This document shows, one piece after another, positions 40,371 to 50,140 of a DNA stretch of 64,000 bases. The position numbers and the translations under genes were made by a program. Location of the stretch: NCBI RefSeq assembly GCF_002933275.1, contig NZ_PSSX01000002.1:124001-188000 (forward strand). Direction: 5' to 3'. Position 1 is the stretch's first letter. Each line of letters begins with the position of its first letter. Source of the stretch: Marinobacter maroccanus (GTDB lineage Bacteria; Pseudomonadota; Gammaproteobacteria; Pseudomonadales; Oleiphilaceae). The notes beneath the pieces are model-generated. The model searched no databases. It was not told where the DNA came from and saw only the letters and a list, made by a program, of their open reading frames with translations.

Positions 40371-41243
40371 ATGACTACAGCAGCATTTATCGGCCTCGGC
40401 GTTATGGGCTACCCGATGGCCGGCCACCTGGCCAAGGCAGGGCTTAAAGTCAGAGTCTGGAACCGGACCTCCGCAAAAGCCGAGCAGTGGGCAAGCGAAT
40501 ACGATGGAACCAGCTGCAGCACCATTGCTGAGGCCGTTACAGGAGCCGACATCGTTCTGACCTGTGTTGGCGCCGATACCGATCTTGAAGCCGTTTACGA
40601 AGGCGGAGGGGGCATTCTCGCCAATGCGCCCGAGGGTGCAGTGCTGGTGGACCACACGACTGCTTCGGCCGGCATTGCCGAATATCTGGCCGATGCCGCT
40701 CGCCAGAAGAACATGGGATTTGTTGATGCGCCCGTGTCGGGCGGCCAGCAAGGCGCCGAGAACGGCAAGCTGACCATCATGTGCGGAGGATCCGAACAGG
40801 ACTACGCCAAGGCCGAGCCGGTCATGGAACATTATGCCCGGGCGCTCAACCGAATGGGGCCGGCTGGCAGTGGCCAGAAAACCAAGATGGTAAACCAGAT
40901 TGCCATTGCCGGTCTGGTGCAGGGTCTTTCAGAAGCGCTGCACTTTGCCGAGCAGGCCGAACTGGACGTAGCGAAGGTGGTGGACGTGATTTCCAAAGGC
41001 GCAGCCCAGTCCTGGCAGATGGAAAACCGCTCGGGAACCATGATTGCGGGGGAATTCGAGCACGGCTTCGCCGTTGACTGGATGCGCAAGGACCTGGGGA
41101 TTTGCCTGGAAGAGGCAAGAAAAGTGAACGCGTCTCTACCGGTTACCGCACTGGTGGATCAGTTCTATGCGGATGTGCAGTCTATGGGCGGTAAACGCTG
41201 GGATACATCCTCTCTTATCCAGAGACTGAGGAAGTTCCGGTAA
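40371..41243 (+). CDS. NAD(P)-dependent beta-hydroxyacid dehydrogenase (290 aa)
   Basis: It belongs to the 3-hydroxyisobutyrate / tartronate semialdehyde reductase family. The N-terminal dinucleotide motif is FIGLGVMGYPMAGHLAKAG, substrate-binding DAPVSGGQQGAENGKLTIM follows, and the catalytic lysine lies in KTKMVNQIAIAGL. The substrate cannot be told from sequence; possibilities include 3-hydroxyisobutyrate, tartronate semialdehyde and succinate semialdehyde (GLYR-like). AGAGGAG precedes the ATG. It is a single-gene unit, ending at a 40-bp palindrome shared with topA. Confidence 0.9.
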   Translation: MTTAAFIGLGVMGYPMAGHLAKAGLKVRVWNRTSAKAEQWASEYDGTSCSTIAEAVTGADIVLTCVGADTDLEAVYEGGGGILANAPEGAVLVDHTTASAGIAEYLADAARQKNMGFVDAPVSGGQQGAENGKLTIMCGGSEQDYAKAEPVMEHYARALNRMGPAGSGQKTKMVNQIAIAGLVQGLSEALHFAEQAELDVAKVVDVISKGAAQSWQMENRSGTMIAGEFEHGFAVDWMRKDLGICLEEARKVNASLPVTALVDQFYADVQSMGGKRWDTSSLIQRLRKFR

Positions 41244-41250
41244 GGTTTTG

Positions 41251-41290
41251 AAGTAGAGGCCAGATGAAAGCTTTCATCTGGCCTCTACTT
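41251..41290. terminator. Perfect 40-bp palindrome between convergent genes
   Basis: AAGTAGAGGCCAGATGAAAG at 41251-41270 is followed at once by its exact reverse complement. The RNA from either strand folds into a stem of about 18 bp with a tiny loop. It lies 7 bases after one stop codon and 8 bases from the topA stop codon, so it is probably a shared terminator, though it lacks a long U-run. Confidence 0.7.
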
Positions 41291-41298
41291 CATGACAA

Positions 41299-43941
41299 TT
41301 ACTTTTTCTTGTCCTGCGGCTGCCACTTGCCGTTCACATACCACGCTGACCAGCCAGTCGCCTTGCCCTCTTTTTCGGACATGACGTACTGCTCCTTACT
41401 CTTGCGGCTGTAACGGATAACCGTCGGATTGCCTTCTGGGTCCCGCTCGGGTGCGTCCATCAGGTAATCGTATTTTGGATCGATCTCCTTCCGGTGGGGT
41501 TTGATCTCCATCACCAGGGGCGGCCGCGTTTCCCGGTTTTTCGGGAACTTGCTGGCAGCCAGGAACAAGCCGGACGCACCATCCCGAAGAACGTAAGTGT
41601 CATCAACCTTCTGGCATTGAAGCTCCGGCATAGGCACCGGGTCCATCTTGGGCGGGGCTGGCTCGCCATTTTTCAGGAGCTTACGAGTATTCTTGCACTC
41701 GGCATTGGTGCAACCGAAATACTTTCCGAAGCGCCCCGTTTTCAGTTGCATCTCGGAGCCGCACTTATCGCACTCCAGGGTCGGGCCATCGTAGCCCTTG
41801 ATGCGGAACGTGCCCTTTTCAACCTCGTAACCCGAGCAATCAGGATTGTTACCACAGACACGCAGCTTGCGGGTCTCGTCAACCAGGTAACTGTCCATGG
41901 CAGTGCCACACTTGGGACAACGCCGTTTCTTGCGCAGCAGACGGGTTTCACCCTCACCTTCCACATCATCGTCAGCGCTGACCACTTCGTCGCCGGAAAC
42001 CAGGTTAATGGTAGTCTTGCAACGCTCCTTCGGTGGCAGTGAATAGCCGGAACAACCCAGGAAGACACCGGTGCTGGCCACGCGAATCTGCATATTCCGG
42101 CCGCAGCTCGGGCATGGGATATCGGTTTCGGTGGGCGTATTGGCACGCATGCTGCCGTCTTCACCACTCTCGGCTTTTTCCAGTTGTTGCCGGAAACGGC
42201 CGTAAAAATCGTTCAGGACTTTCTTCCACTCGACATCGCCTTCGGCAATCTCATCAAGCTCGTCTTCCATCCTCGCGGTGAAGTCGAAGTCCATCAGGTT
42301 CGGGAAAGATTCTGACAGGCGCTCGGTAACAATCTCGCCCATCTTCTCGGCATAGAACCGGCGGTTCTGCAGCCTTACGTACCCGCGATCCTGAATCGTG
42401 GAAATGATCGAGGCATAGGTAGACGGCCGACCAATGCCCTGTTTTTCAAGTTCTTTTACCAGACTTGCCTCAGTATACCTGGGTGACGGTTTGGTAAAGT
42501 GCTGACTGGGATCCAGCTTCTTGAGATCCAGTACTTCATCCACCTTGATATCGGGCAGAGCGATGTCTTCATCTTTCTTGGCGGCCTGGGGAGCCGCTTT
42601 AAGGAAACCGTCGAACTTGATGATCCGGCCCCGGGTACGGAGCTCGTAATCGCCGTTGGCCACCACAATGGACGTGCTCAGGAATTCGGCATCGGACATC
42701 TGGCAGGCAATAAACTGGCGCCAGATCAGGTCGTAGAGCTTTTCGGCATCCTTCTCAAGACCGCTGATATCCGCCGGGCGACGGCTGACTTCGGTCGGAC
42801 GAATAGCCTCGTGGGCCTCCTGGGCGCCCTCTTTACTTCCGTAAACACGTGGCTTCTCCGGCAGGTATTTGTCGCCAAACTGCTTCTCGATGTAGGTTCG
42901 GCAGCTGCTAACCGCATCCTGACTCAGGTTAGTGGAGTCGGTACGCATGTAGGTAATGAAACCGGCCTCATAAAGACGCTGGGCGAGCATCATGGTCTTC
43001 TTGACGCTGAACCCCATCCGGTTACTTGCCGCCTGTTGCAACGTGGACGTAATAAAAGGCGCTGAAGGGCGTGAACGCGTGGGCTTGTCTTCCCGCTTGG
43101 CAACCTTGAAAGTGCCCGCTTTGAGGCGGTTGACGTGCTCGGTGCTCTGCTGCTCATTGACCGGTCGGTAAGGCTTGTCATCATGCCGGGTCACCTCAAA
43201 GCGAACCGGCTGATCCGCCTTCGCAGACGCGAGATCAGCGTGCAACTGCCAGAACTCTTCCGGAATAAACTTCCGGATCTCCCGCTCCCGCTCCACGATC
43301 AACCGCACGGCAACTGATTGCACACGGCCGGCTGACAGGCCTCGGGCAATCTTGGCCCAAAGCAGTGGCGATACCATATAGCCGACAACCCGATCGAGGA
43401 AGCGACGAGCCTGCTGTGCATTCACCCGGTTGTTGTCAAGATTGCCGGGATCCTTGAAGGCTTCCTGAATGGCGCGCTTGGTGATTTCGTTGAACACCAC
43501 GCGCCGGTATTTCTCTGGCTCGCCTCCAATGGTTTGCTGAAGGTGCCAGGCGATAGCCTCCCCTTCACGGTCCAAATCCGTTGCCAGATAGATATGGTCT
43601 GCTGATTTGGCCAGCCGTTTGAGTTCGCTGACCACCTTCTCCTTGCCGGGAAGGATCTCGTAACGTGCACTCCAGTCCTGATCAGGGTCGACACCCATCC
43701 GGGCGACCAGCTGTTCGCGGGCCTTGCGCTTTTTGTGCACCGCCTTTTCTTCGGGGCTCATCTTCCGGGTGAGCGCGGCCTGCTTGGCACGCTCTTTGGG
43801 ATCGGACTGGGATCCACTGCCACTGACGGGAAGATCACGAATATGCCCGACGCTCGATTTGACGATGAAGTCAGAGCCCAGGTACTTGTTGATGGTCTTC
43901 GCTTTCGCTGGTGACTCGACAATTACGAGACTTTTACCCAT
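41299..43941 (-). CDS. topA: DNA topoisomerase I (880 aa)
   Basis: TopA relaxes negative supercoils. The Toprim domain opens with [20 protein letters not shown] and has the acidic [13 protein letters not shown] triad. The active-site tyrosine is in [14 protein letters not shown]. The C-terminus has three four-cysteine zinc ribbons ([24 protein letters not shown] and their partner Cys pairs) and a basic tail ending KKK. I start it at the ATG at 43941, the canonical [13 protein letters not shown]; the longer frame uses a TTG at 43977. Confidence 0.97.
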   Translation of the reverse strand: MGKSLVIVESPAKAKTINKYLGSDFIVKSSVGHIRDLPVSGSGSQSDPKERAKQAALTRKMSPEEKAVHKKRKAREQLVARMGVDPDQDWSARYEILPGKEKVVSELKRLAKSADHIYLATDLDREGEAIAWHLQQTIGGEPEKYRRVVFNEITKRAIQEAFKDPGNLDNNRVNAQQARRFLDRVVGYMVSPLLWAKIARGLSAGRVQSVAVRLIVEREREIRKFIPEEFWQLHADLASAKADQPVRFEVTRHDDKPYRPVNEQQSTEHVNRLKAGTFKVAKREDKPTRSRPSAPFITSTLQQAASNRMGFSVKKTMMLAQRLYEAGFITYMRTDSTNLSQDAVSSCRTYIEKQFGDKYLPEKPRVYGSKEGAQEAHEAIRPTEVSRRPADISGLEKDAEKLYDLIWRQFIACQMSDAEFLSTSIVVANGDYELRTRGRIIKFDGFLKAAPQAAKKDEDIALPDIKVDEVLDLKKLDPSQHFTKPSPRYTEASLVKELEKQGIGRPSTYASIISTIQDRGYVRLQNRRFYAEKMGEIVTERLSESFPNLMDFDFTARMEDELDEIAEGDVEWKKVLNDFYGRFRQQLEKAESGEDGSMRANTPTETDIPCPSCGRNMQIRVASTGVFLGCSGYSLPPKERCKTTINLVSGDEVVSADDDVEGEGETRLLRKKRRCPKCGTAMDSYLVDETRKLRVCGNNPDCSGYEVEKGTFRIKGYDGPTLECDKCGSEMQLKTGRFGKYFGCTNAECKNTRKLLKNGEPAPPKMDPVPMPELQCQKVDDTYVLRDGASGLFLAASKFPKNRETRPPLVMEIKPHRKEIDPKYDYLMDAPERDPEGNPTVIRYSRKSKEQYVMSEKEGKATGWSAWYVNGKWQPQDKKK

Positions 43942-44043
43942 ATCGGAGTTCTGTATCCTTGGCGATAAATCGGTCAATTAATCAGCAAACCGTAAACTCG
44001 CTGTAAAATCAGTCGGCTAGAAAACACACATACGCCGCCAATC

Positions 44044-44072
44044 TGTATAGGCTCACTGTTTTACAGGGTCAA
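44044..44072 (-). promoter_or_regulatory. Sigma-70 promoter of topA
   Basis: On the minus strand TTGACC (44067-44072) and TATACA (44044-44049) are 17 bases apart. Transcription would start near 44037, about 95 bases before the topA ATG. Promoters of topA are known to respond to supercoiling; that is not visible here. Confidence 0.6.
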
Positions 44073-44157
44073 GAATAGCAAGACAACCCATTCTTTGGTT
44101 TCAATCCTGCTTTTTTTCACATTCTGGAAGCCTGTCCAGGCCGCCGATTGAAACAGA

Positions 44158-44181
44158 AAGGCCCGGCATTTGCCGGGCCTT
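44158..44181 (-). terminator. Intrinsic terminator of fadBA
   Basis: AAGGCCCGGC and GCCGGGCCTT form a perfect 10-bp stem with a 4-base loop. On the minus strand the 3' flank is TTTCTGTTTC, an interrupted U-run. It lies 32 bases after the fadA stop codon. Confidence 0.8.
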
Positions 44182-44213
44182 CTGAAACCGCGTACTGAAA
44201 ACCGCTTAACGGA

Positions 44214-45416
<1,203 letters not shown>

Positions 45417-45422
45417 TCAGGG

Positions 45423-47570
45423 TTAGCCAAAGAACTTTTTGCCAGTCTTGGCCATTTCACGCAGCTTCTCGGTCGGGTGATAAAGAGCACCAAGGTCTGC
45501 AAACTTGTCTGCCAGTTCGACGAACTTGTCCACACCCATGTCGTCGATATAGCGCAGGGCACCACCCCGGAACGGCGGGAAGCCGATACCGAAAATCAGG
45601 CCCATATCAGCATCTGCCGGATCTTCGACAATGCCGTCTTCCAGGCAGCGAACGGTTTCCAGACACAGAGGAATCATCATGCGGGCGATGATGTCTTCTT
45701 CGCTGAATTCGTTCTTACCCTGAACAACCGGCTCGAGCAGCTTGTAGGTCTCTTCATCGACAACCTTCTTCTGCTTGCCCTTGCGGTCCAGTTCATACTT
45801 GTAGAAGCCCTTTTCGTTCTTCTGTCCGTAACGGTTGTTATCGAACATCACGTCAATGGCGGTTGTGCCTTCGTGCTTCATGCGATCCGGGAAGCCGTCT
45901 GCCATCACTTCACCGGCGTGCTTGCCGGTATCCATGCCGACAACGTCAAGCAGGTAGGCAGGGCCCATCGGCCAGCCGAACTTCTCCATGACCTTGTCAA
46001 CGTGCTGGAAGTCAGCACCGTCACGCACCAGACCGATAAATCCGCCGAAGTACGGGAACAGAACGCGGTTTACCAGGAAGCCCGGGCAATCGTTGACAAC
46101 GATCGGGGTCTTGCCCATGGCCTTGGCGTAAGCCACGGTGGTCGCGATCGCACGATCACTGGTCTTTTCGCCACGAATCACCTCAACCAGCGGCATCATG
46201 TGTACCGGGTTGAAGAAGTGCATGCCGCAGAAATTTTCCGGACGCTTCAGGTTCTTCGCCAGCAGATCGATGGAGATAGTAGACGTGTTGGAGGTCAGGA
46301 TGGTGTCCTCGCGAACCGCGTCTTCGGTTTCACGAAGAACTGCGTCTTTTACCTTCGGGTTCTCAACAACGGCTTCGACTACCAGATCGACGTTCTTGAA
46401 GTCGCCATAGTTCAGGGTCGGCGTGATGCTATTGAGCACGTCGGCCATCTGATCCGGCTTCATCTTGCCCTTTTCAACGCGCTTGGCCAGAAGCTTCTTG
46501 GCTTCCTTCAGACCCAGGGCGATACCGTCCTGGTTGATGTCCTTCATGATGATCGGCGTGCCTTTCAGGGCAGACTGGAAGGCAACACCGCCACCCATGA
46601 TACCTGCGCCGAGTACTGCGGCCAGGTTCACATCATTGGCTTCTTTCTCCCAGGCCTTGGCCTTCTTCTTGAGCTCCTGATCATTCAGGAACAGGCCAAC
46701 CAGGCAAGCCGCAACGTTGGTCTTGGCCATCTTGGCGAAGCCTTTGGCTTCCACTTCGATTGCCTTGTCGCGGGTCATACCGGCATGCTTCTGCATGACC
46801 TTGATGGCCTCAACAGGAGCCGGGTAGTTCTTGCCAGCCTTGCCGGCAACAAATGCCTTGGAGATCTCGAATGCCATCATGCTTTCCATGGCATTGAGCT
46901 TGATCTTACCCTTCTTCTCTTCGCGACGAGCTTCGTAATCCAGCTTGCCTTCGTTGCACTGGTTGATAATGCCAACAGCAGCGTCAACCAGTTTGTCTGA
47001 CTCGAGCACGGCATCCACAGCACCGACTTTCAGCGCAACATCTGCACGGTTCTCAGTGCCACCACTGATCCACTCAACCGCATTGTCGACACCCACCAGA
47101 CGGGACAGACGCACGGTACCGCCGAAGCCAGGGAAGATGCCCAGCTTCACTTCCGGAAGACCGACTTTGGCCTTCTTGTCCATCACCCGGTAGTCGGTTG
47201 CCAGGCACATTTCGAAACCGCCACCCAGCGCCATACCGTTGATCGCGGTAACTGTGGGGAACGGCAGATCTTCAACGGCGTTAAAGACTTCGTTGGCCTT
47301 GAGGTTGTTGGCTACCAGATCCTCTTCCGAGCCCGCAAACAGCTCGGTGAATTCGGTAATATCGGCACCAACAATGAAGCTGTCCTTGGAGCTGGTCACT
47401 ACCAGACCCTTCAGGTTCTTCTGCGCTTTAAGTGCGTCAGTCGCGGCGCGGAGCTCTTCGATAGTAAGACGGTTGAACTTGTTTACTGACTCGCCCTGCA
47501 AGTCGAAGTTCAACTGAGCGATCCCGCCTTCGATCTCTTTAACCGTGATGGCTTTACCTTCGTAAATCAT
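45423..47570 (-). CDS. fadB: Fatty-acid oxidation complex alpha subunit, FadB (715 aa)
   Basis: FadB has an enoyl-CoA hydratase/isomerase domain (about 1-190; [14 protein letters not shown] and [19 protein letters not shown] carry the catalytic glutamates) and a 3-hydroxyacyl-CoA dehydrogenase domain (from about 312; [19 protein letters not shown] binds [18 protein letters not shown] carries the catalytic His). The ATG at 47570 has GGAG upstream and gives 715 residues, the length in Pseudomonas; the longer frame from 47630 adds 20 non-homologous residues. A PsrA-like operator lies about 120 bases upstream. Confidence 0.97.
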   Translation of the reverse strand: MIYEGKAITVKEIEGGIAQLNFDLQGESVNKFNRLTIEELRAATDALKAQKNLKGLVVTSSKDSFIVGADITEFTELFAGSEEDLVANNLKANEVFNAVEDLPFPTVTAINGMALGGGFEMCLATDYRVMDKKAKVGLPEVKLGIFPGFGGTVRLSRLVGVDNAVEWISGGTENRADVALKVGAVDAVLESDKLVDAAVGIINQCNEGKLDYEARREEKKGKIKLNAMESMMAFEISKAFVAGKAGKNYPAPVEAIKVMQKHAGMTRDKAIEVEAKGFAKMAKTNVAACLVGLFLNDQELKKKAKAWEKEANDVNLAAVLGAGIMGGGVAFQSALKGTPIIMKDINQDGIALGLKEAKKLLAKRVEKGKMKPDQMADVLNSITPTLNYGDFKNVDLVVEAVVENPKVKDAVLRETEDAVREDTILTSNTSTISIDLLAKNLKRPENFCGMHFFNPVHMMPLVEVIRGEKTSDRAIATTVAYAKAMGKTPIVVNDCPGFLVNRVLFPYFGGFIGLVRDGADFQHVDKVMEKFGWPMGPAYLLDVVGMDTGKHAGEVMADGFPDRMKHEGTTAIDVMFDNNRYGQKNEKGFYKYELDRKGKQKKVVDEETYKLLEPVVQGKNEFSEEDIIARMMIPLCLETVRCLEDGIVEDPADADMGLIFGIGFPPFRGGALRYIDDMGVDKFVELADKFADLGALYHPTEKLREMAKTGKKFFG

Positions 47571-48006
47571 CAACTGATCTCCAGTCTGTGTTTGGAACTG
47601 CTTCCAGCCGAGCGGTACTTTTTGATTCACCGGCGCGGCTGTTTGTGCAGCGAGATTTCGGTCACTGCCCGATCATCCGATCCAAAAATTCATACAGTCG
47701 TTTGAATCGTGAGGGCACACGATGAAAAAAAACGGCGCATTTGTCAATTTGTTTCTTTCAGGAGGGCTGCAAAAGTCCCCAAATTGCCGGGGGCAACCGA
47801 AAAAATTCGAGCGGAATTGTTATGTTTCAGTGAACTGGAAGCCACTGCTCAGGGAAAACCGGAACTTCGTCACGCAAATTTCAAAGTTATTTACATTTAC
47901 GGGCGACAACGCCGCCAAAACTGCTTGATTGGCTGACGCAGTTACTTTACCTTCGATCTACGACTTTGGTCCACAATAATAAAACCGCATTACGGAGACC
48001 CATCCG
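47571..48006. other. fadB upstream region, divergent from the 272-aa gene
   Basis: This 436-base gap separates fadB from the divergent gene at 48007. It contains the PsrA-like operator at 47689-47706. A small open frame at 47722-47928 is basic and unlike any protein I know and is not called. The region from 47710 to 47930 is AT-richer than its surroundings. Confidence 0.6.
47689..47706. promoter_or_regulatory. PsrA-like fatty-acid regulator operator upstream of fadB
   Basis: TTCATAC-N4-GTTTGAA is an inverted repeat with one mismatch between arms. Its core CATAC-N4-GTTTG differs by one base from the published Pseudomonas PsrA site (G/C)AAAC-N2-4-GTTT(G/C). PsrA represses fadBA in Pseudomonas and is relieved by long-chain acyl-CoA. 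No psrA gene is in the window, so regulation here is inferred from the site and its position. Confidence 0.6.
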
Positions 48007-48825
48007 ATGAAAGACGCTAACCTGCGGATACGTTCCCTTGTAGCCGCGCTTATTCTTCTTGCACTAACGTCCATGGGTGCCCGCGCCCAGGACAGCGCCG
48101 ACGGATTTCTCTCCGACCTTCATAGTTTCCGGGTCAGCAACTACATGGCTCTGGATGCCTACTACCGTTTCAGCGGAACCGGGGATACCGATACCCTGAA
48201 CGAGATTGTACAGGGCATCAACTCGGCCAATGACTCCATGAATTCCATTGCTGGCAGCGATTCCGGCGTACTGTCTGCCGAGGAAGTAGAAGGGCTCAAC
48301 CAGGAGTTTGATAAATTCAAGAACCTGATGCGCGACAACATCAACGATGTGCGCAATCAGGGTTATCCAGACCTGCGCCTGGTCTCTGATATGGCCAACC
48401 AGGCGCTGACCATGAACGAGAAAGCCACCGAACTGTACCGGGTGGCCCAGGAAAGCTCCCAGACCGATACCAATCCGAGGGTTGAAGCCGCCCGTTTGGC
48501 TGCTGTAAAGATGGCCCAGATGATGGCCAAGTACTCGGTCAGGACCAACTCCTCAGTTGCCCAGACCTTCCAGGGCTCTTCTACCGAAACACCGCTCGAC
48601 GAGCAGGCCCGGGAGCTGGATCAATTGCTGGCGTCCGTTATACAGGGCCAGGGAACACCGGAGCTTAAAGCAGCACTTAACGATATCTCATCCAAGTGGC
48701 AGTTCATTCGCGGATCGTACATCAACTACAACGAAAACAACGTAGGCTTTGTGATCGACCGGTACTCCAAGGGCATCCTCAAAGGCCTGGCCACAACGAT
48801 TGAACTTCTTCAGGGTAACGCCTGA
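48007..48825 (+). CDS. Exported helical protein of unknown function (272 aa)
   Basis: A signal peptide ends near residue 27 (hydrophobic LVAALILLALTSMGARA, cleaved before QDSADG). The mature protein is almost entirely helical and has no cysteine, with repeated polar helices (DTLNEIVQGINSANDSMNSI; RVEAARLAAVKMAQMMAKYS; LDQLLASVIQGQ). It has a helical-bundle look like the sensor regions of PilJ or chemoreceptors, but no further membrane segment. I do not recognise a named family. It is monocistronic, with the universal stress gene 155 bases downstream. Confidence 0.75.
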   Translation: MKDANLRIRSLVAALILLALTSMGARAQDSADGFLSDLHSFRVSNYMALDAYYRFSGTGDTDTLNEIVQGINSANDSMNSIAGSDSGVLSAEEVEGLNQEFDKFKNLMRDNINDVRNQGYPDLRLVSDMANQALTMNEKATELYRVAQESSQTDTNPRVEAARLAAVKMAQMMAKYSVRTNSSVAQTFQGSSTETPLDEQARELDQLLASVIQGQGTPELKAALNDISSKWQFIRGSYINYNENNVGFVIDRYSKGILKGLATTIELLQGNA

Positions 48826-48980
48826 ACACCTGCCCTCCTCTTCTGGCAGGCGTAATTGCCTGCCGGAAAAGCAGTTTTCCGTCCCCGTTTTTGATACCTG
48901 TCAGTTTCCCGCTACACTTTCCCGACCGGTTTTAAGGTACTATTCTCAGAACAATACCCCGTGTGCGAAGGAGCGATACG

Positions 48981-49412
48981 ATGTCTGCCTATAAAAAGAT
49001 GCTTGTTGCCATTGATCTCACCGAAGAGGCCCCGCAGGTGCTGAATAAGGCAAAAGTCCTGAGCGAGGCCCACGGTGCCGAGCTGATGCTGGTCCACGTG
49101 GTTGAGCCTGTTGGGTACGCCTATGGTGGCGATATCCCGATGGACCTGACGGAACTGCAGGACCAGCTCGATAAAGCGGCCCGCGAACAGTTGGGAACTT
49201 ACGGCGATCAGTACGGTGTGGCAAAGAACAATCAGGTGGTGACAGTCGGGCGTCCGGAGTCGGAAATTCACAGGCTCGCCAAGGAGCAGGAGGTGGATCT
49301 GGTGATCGTCGGTAGTCACGGGCGAAAGGGTTTCCAGCTATTGCTGGGCTCAACCGCTAACGGGGTCCTGCATGGAACCGAATGCGATGTTCTGGCCGTT
49401 CGTATTCATTAA
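48981..49412 (+). CDS. uspA: Universal stress protein UspA family (143 aa)
   Basis: The Usp fold starts with YKKMLVAIDLTEEAPQVLNK and ends with the nucleotide-binding loop VIVGSHGRKGFQLLLGSTA, matching G-2x-G-9x-G-(S/T), so it should bind ATP. Length is normal. The ATG at 48981 has AAGGAG 6 bases upstream and is preferred to a GTG at 48963. It is a single-gene unit. Confidence 0.92.
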   Translation: MSAYKKMLVAIDLTEEAPQVLNKAKVLSEAHGAELMLVHVVEPVGYAYGGDIPMDLTELQDQLDKAAREQLGTYGDQYGVAKNNQVVTVGRPESEIHRLAKEQEVDLVIVGSHGRKGFQLLLGSTANGVLHGTECDVLAVRIH

Positions 49413-49429
49413 CGGTTGCTGAACACAAG

Positions 49430-49449
49430 GCCCGGGCATGGACCCGGGC
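49430..49449. terminator. Hairpin between uspA and the 222-aa gene
   Basis: GCCCGGG and CCCGGGC form a 7-bp perfect stem with a 6-base loop between two convergent genes. Neither flank has a run of U residues, so termination efficiency is doubtful. Confidence 0.45.
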
Positions 49450-49471
49450 ATGCGCTGAGGGGAAGTGGCTA

Positions 49472-50140
49472 TCAGGCACCCTCCCCGCCCATTTTCGCCT
49501 CCAGTTTGCGCAGCTGACTTTCCAGTGAGAAGCTGACGCTTGAGGCCATTGAGAAGAAATTCAGCAGCGCCTTCAGGTTACTGTCACCCTTGCAGACCGA
49601 GTGAATACGCTGCCAAAGGGCCTGGTTGACCAACTGCAGCCTCTGATTCCTCTCCACCAGCCCCTTCAGCTCCCAGTCCGGAGTCTGGTGATTCCGTTTC
49701 GCAAAGTATTGCTGCAACAGATAGTGGGAAACACTGCGCATAATAAATTCATCGGTATTTGCGAACGGAAGATGGTGGACCGCCATCGGCTTGAGCTCCG
49801 AAAGCACCGGGCAACCGCTGGTTGCCATTTTCAGCCCAAGCAGCGACCGGAGCGCCTCTTCAAGGGCCGTCTGTTTCATATAGCTGCGGCGGTCATCGGT
49901 CACTTTTACTTCAACCTTCTGATAGGCATCCTCATCCCGGAAGGCCTCCACCACCGGCAATATTTCCGTTGCCGCCGGGCAGTGGGGAGATTCCGCCGCT
50001 TTTAGCGGGCAGTTGCTGCACTGGCAATGCTCCAGCTTTGTCCATGACGGGAGCGAGCCCGACGGCCGGGACGGCTTGTCCGTGACCTGGAATTCAACGG
50101 TACGACCGTCCTGAAATCTGAAATCGTAGTGTACATTCAT
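49472..50140 (-). CDS. Uncharacterised protein with Cys cluster, DUF6901-like (222 aa)
   Basis: The N-terminal half resembles the small DUF6901-type proteins of Pseudomonas: a beta-rich segment (MNVHYDFRFQDGRTVEFQVT) then a cysteine cluster (HCQCSNCPLK ... HCPAA) that may bind metal. The C-terminal half is helical, with LRKLEAKMGG at the end. The ATG at 50140 overlaps the stop codon of the upstream ABC-F gene (ATGA), which decides the start. Function unknown. Family name is a tentative recollection. Confidence 0.75.
   Translation of the reverse strand: MNVHYDFRFQDGRTVEFQVTDKPSRPSGSLPSWTKLEHCQCSNCPLKAAESPHCPAATEILPVVEAFRDEDAYQKVEVKVTDDRRSYMKQTALEEALRSLLGLKMATSGCPVLSELKPMAVHHLPFANTDEFIMRSVSHYLLQQYFAKRNHQTPDWELKGLVERNQRLQLVNQALWQRIHSVCKGDSNLKALLNFFSMASSVSFSLESQLRKLEAKMGGEGA

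Noticed and set aside
47722..47928. A 68-codon frame between fadB and the exported 272-aa gene
   Set aside because: Basic, low-information sequence, no convincing ribosome-binding site, lies in an AT-rich control region.
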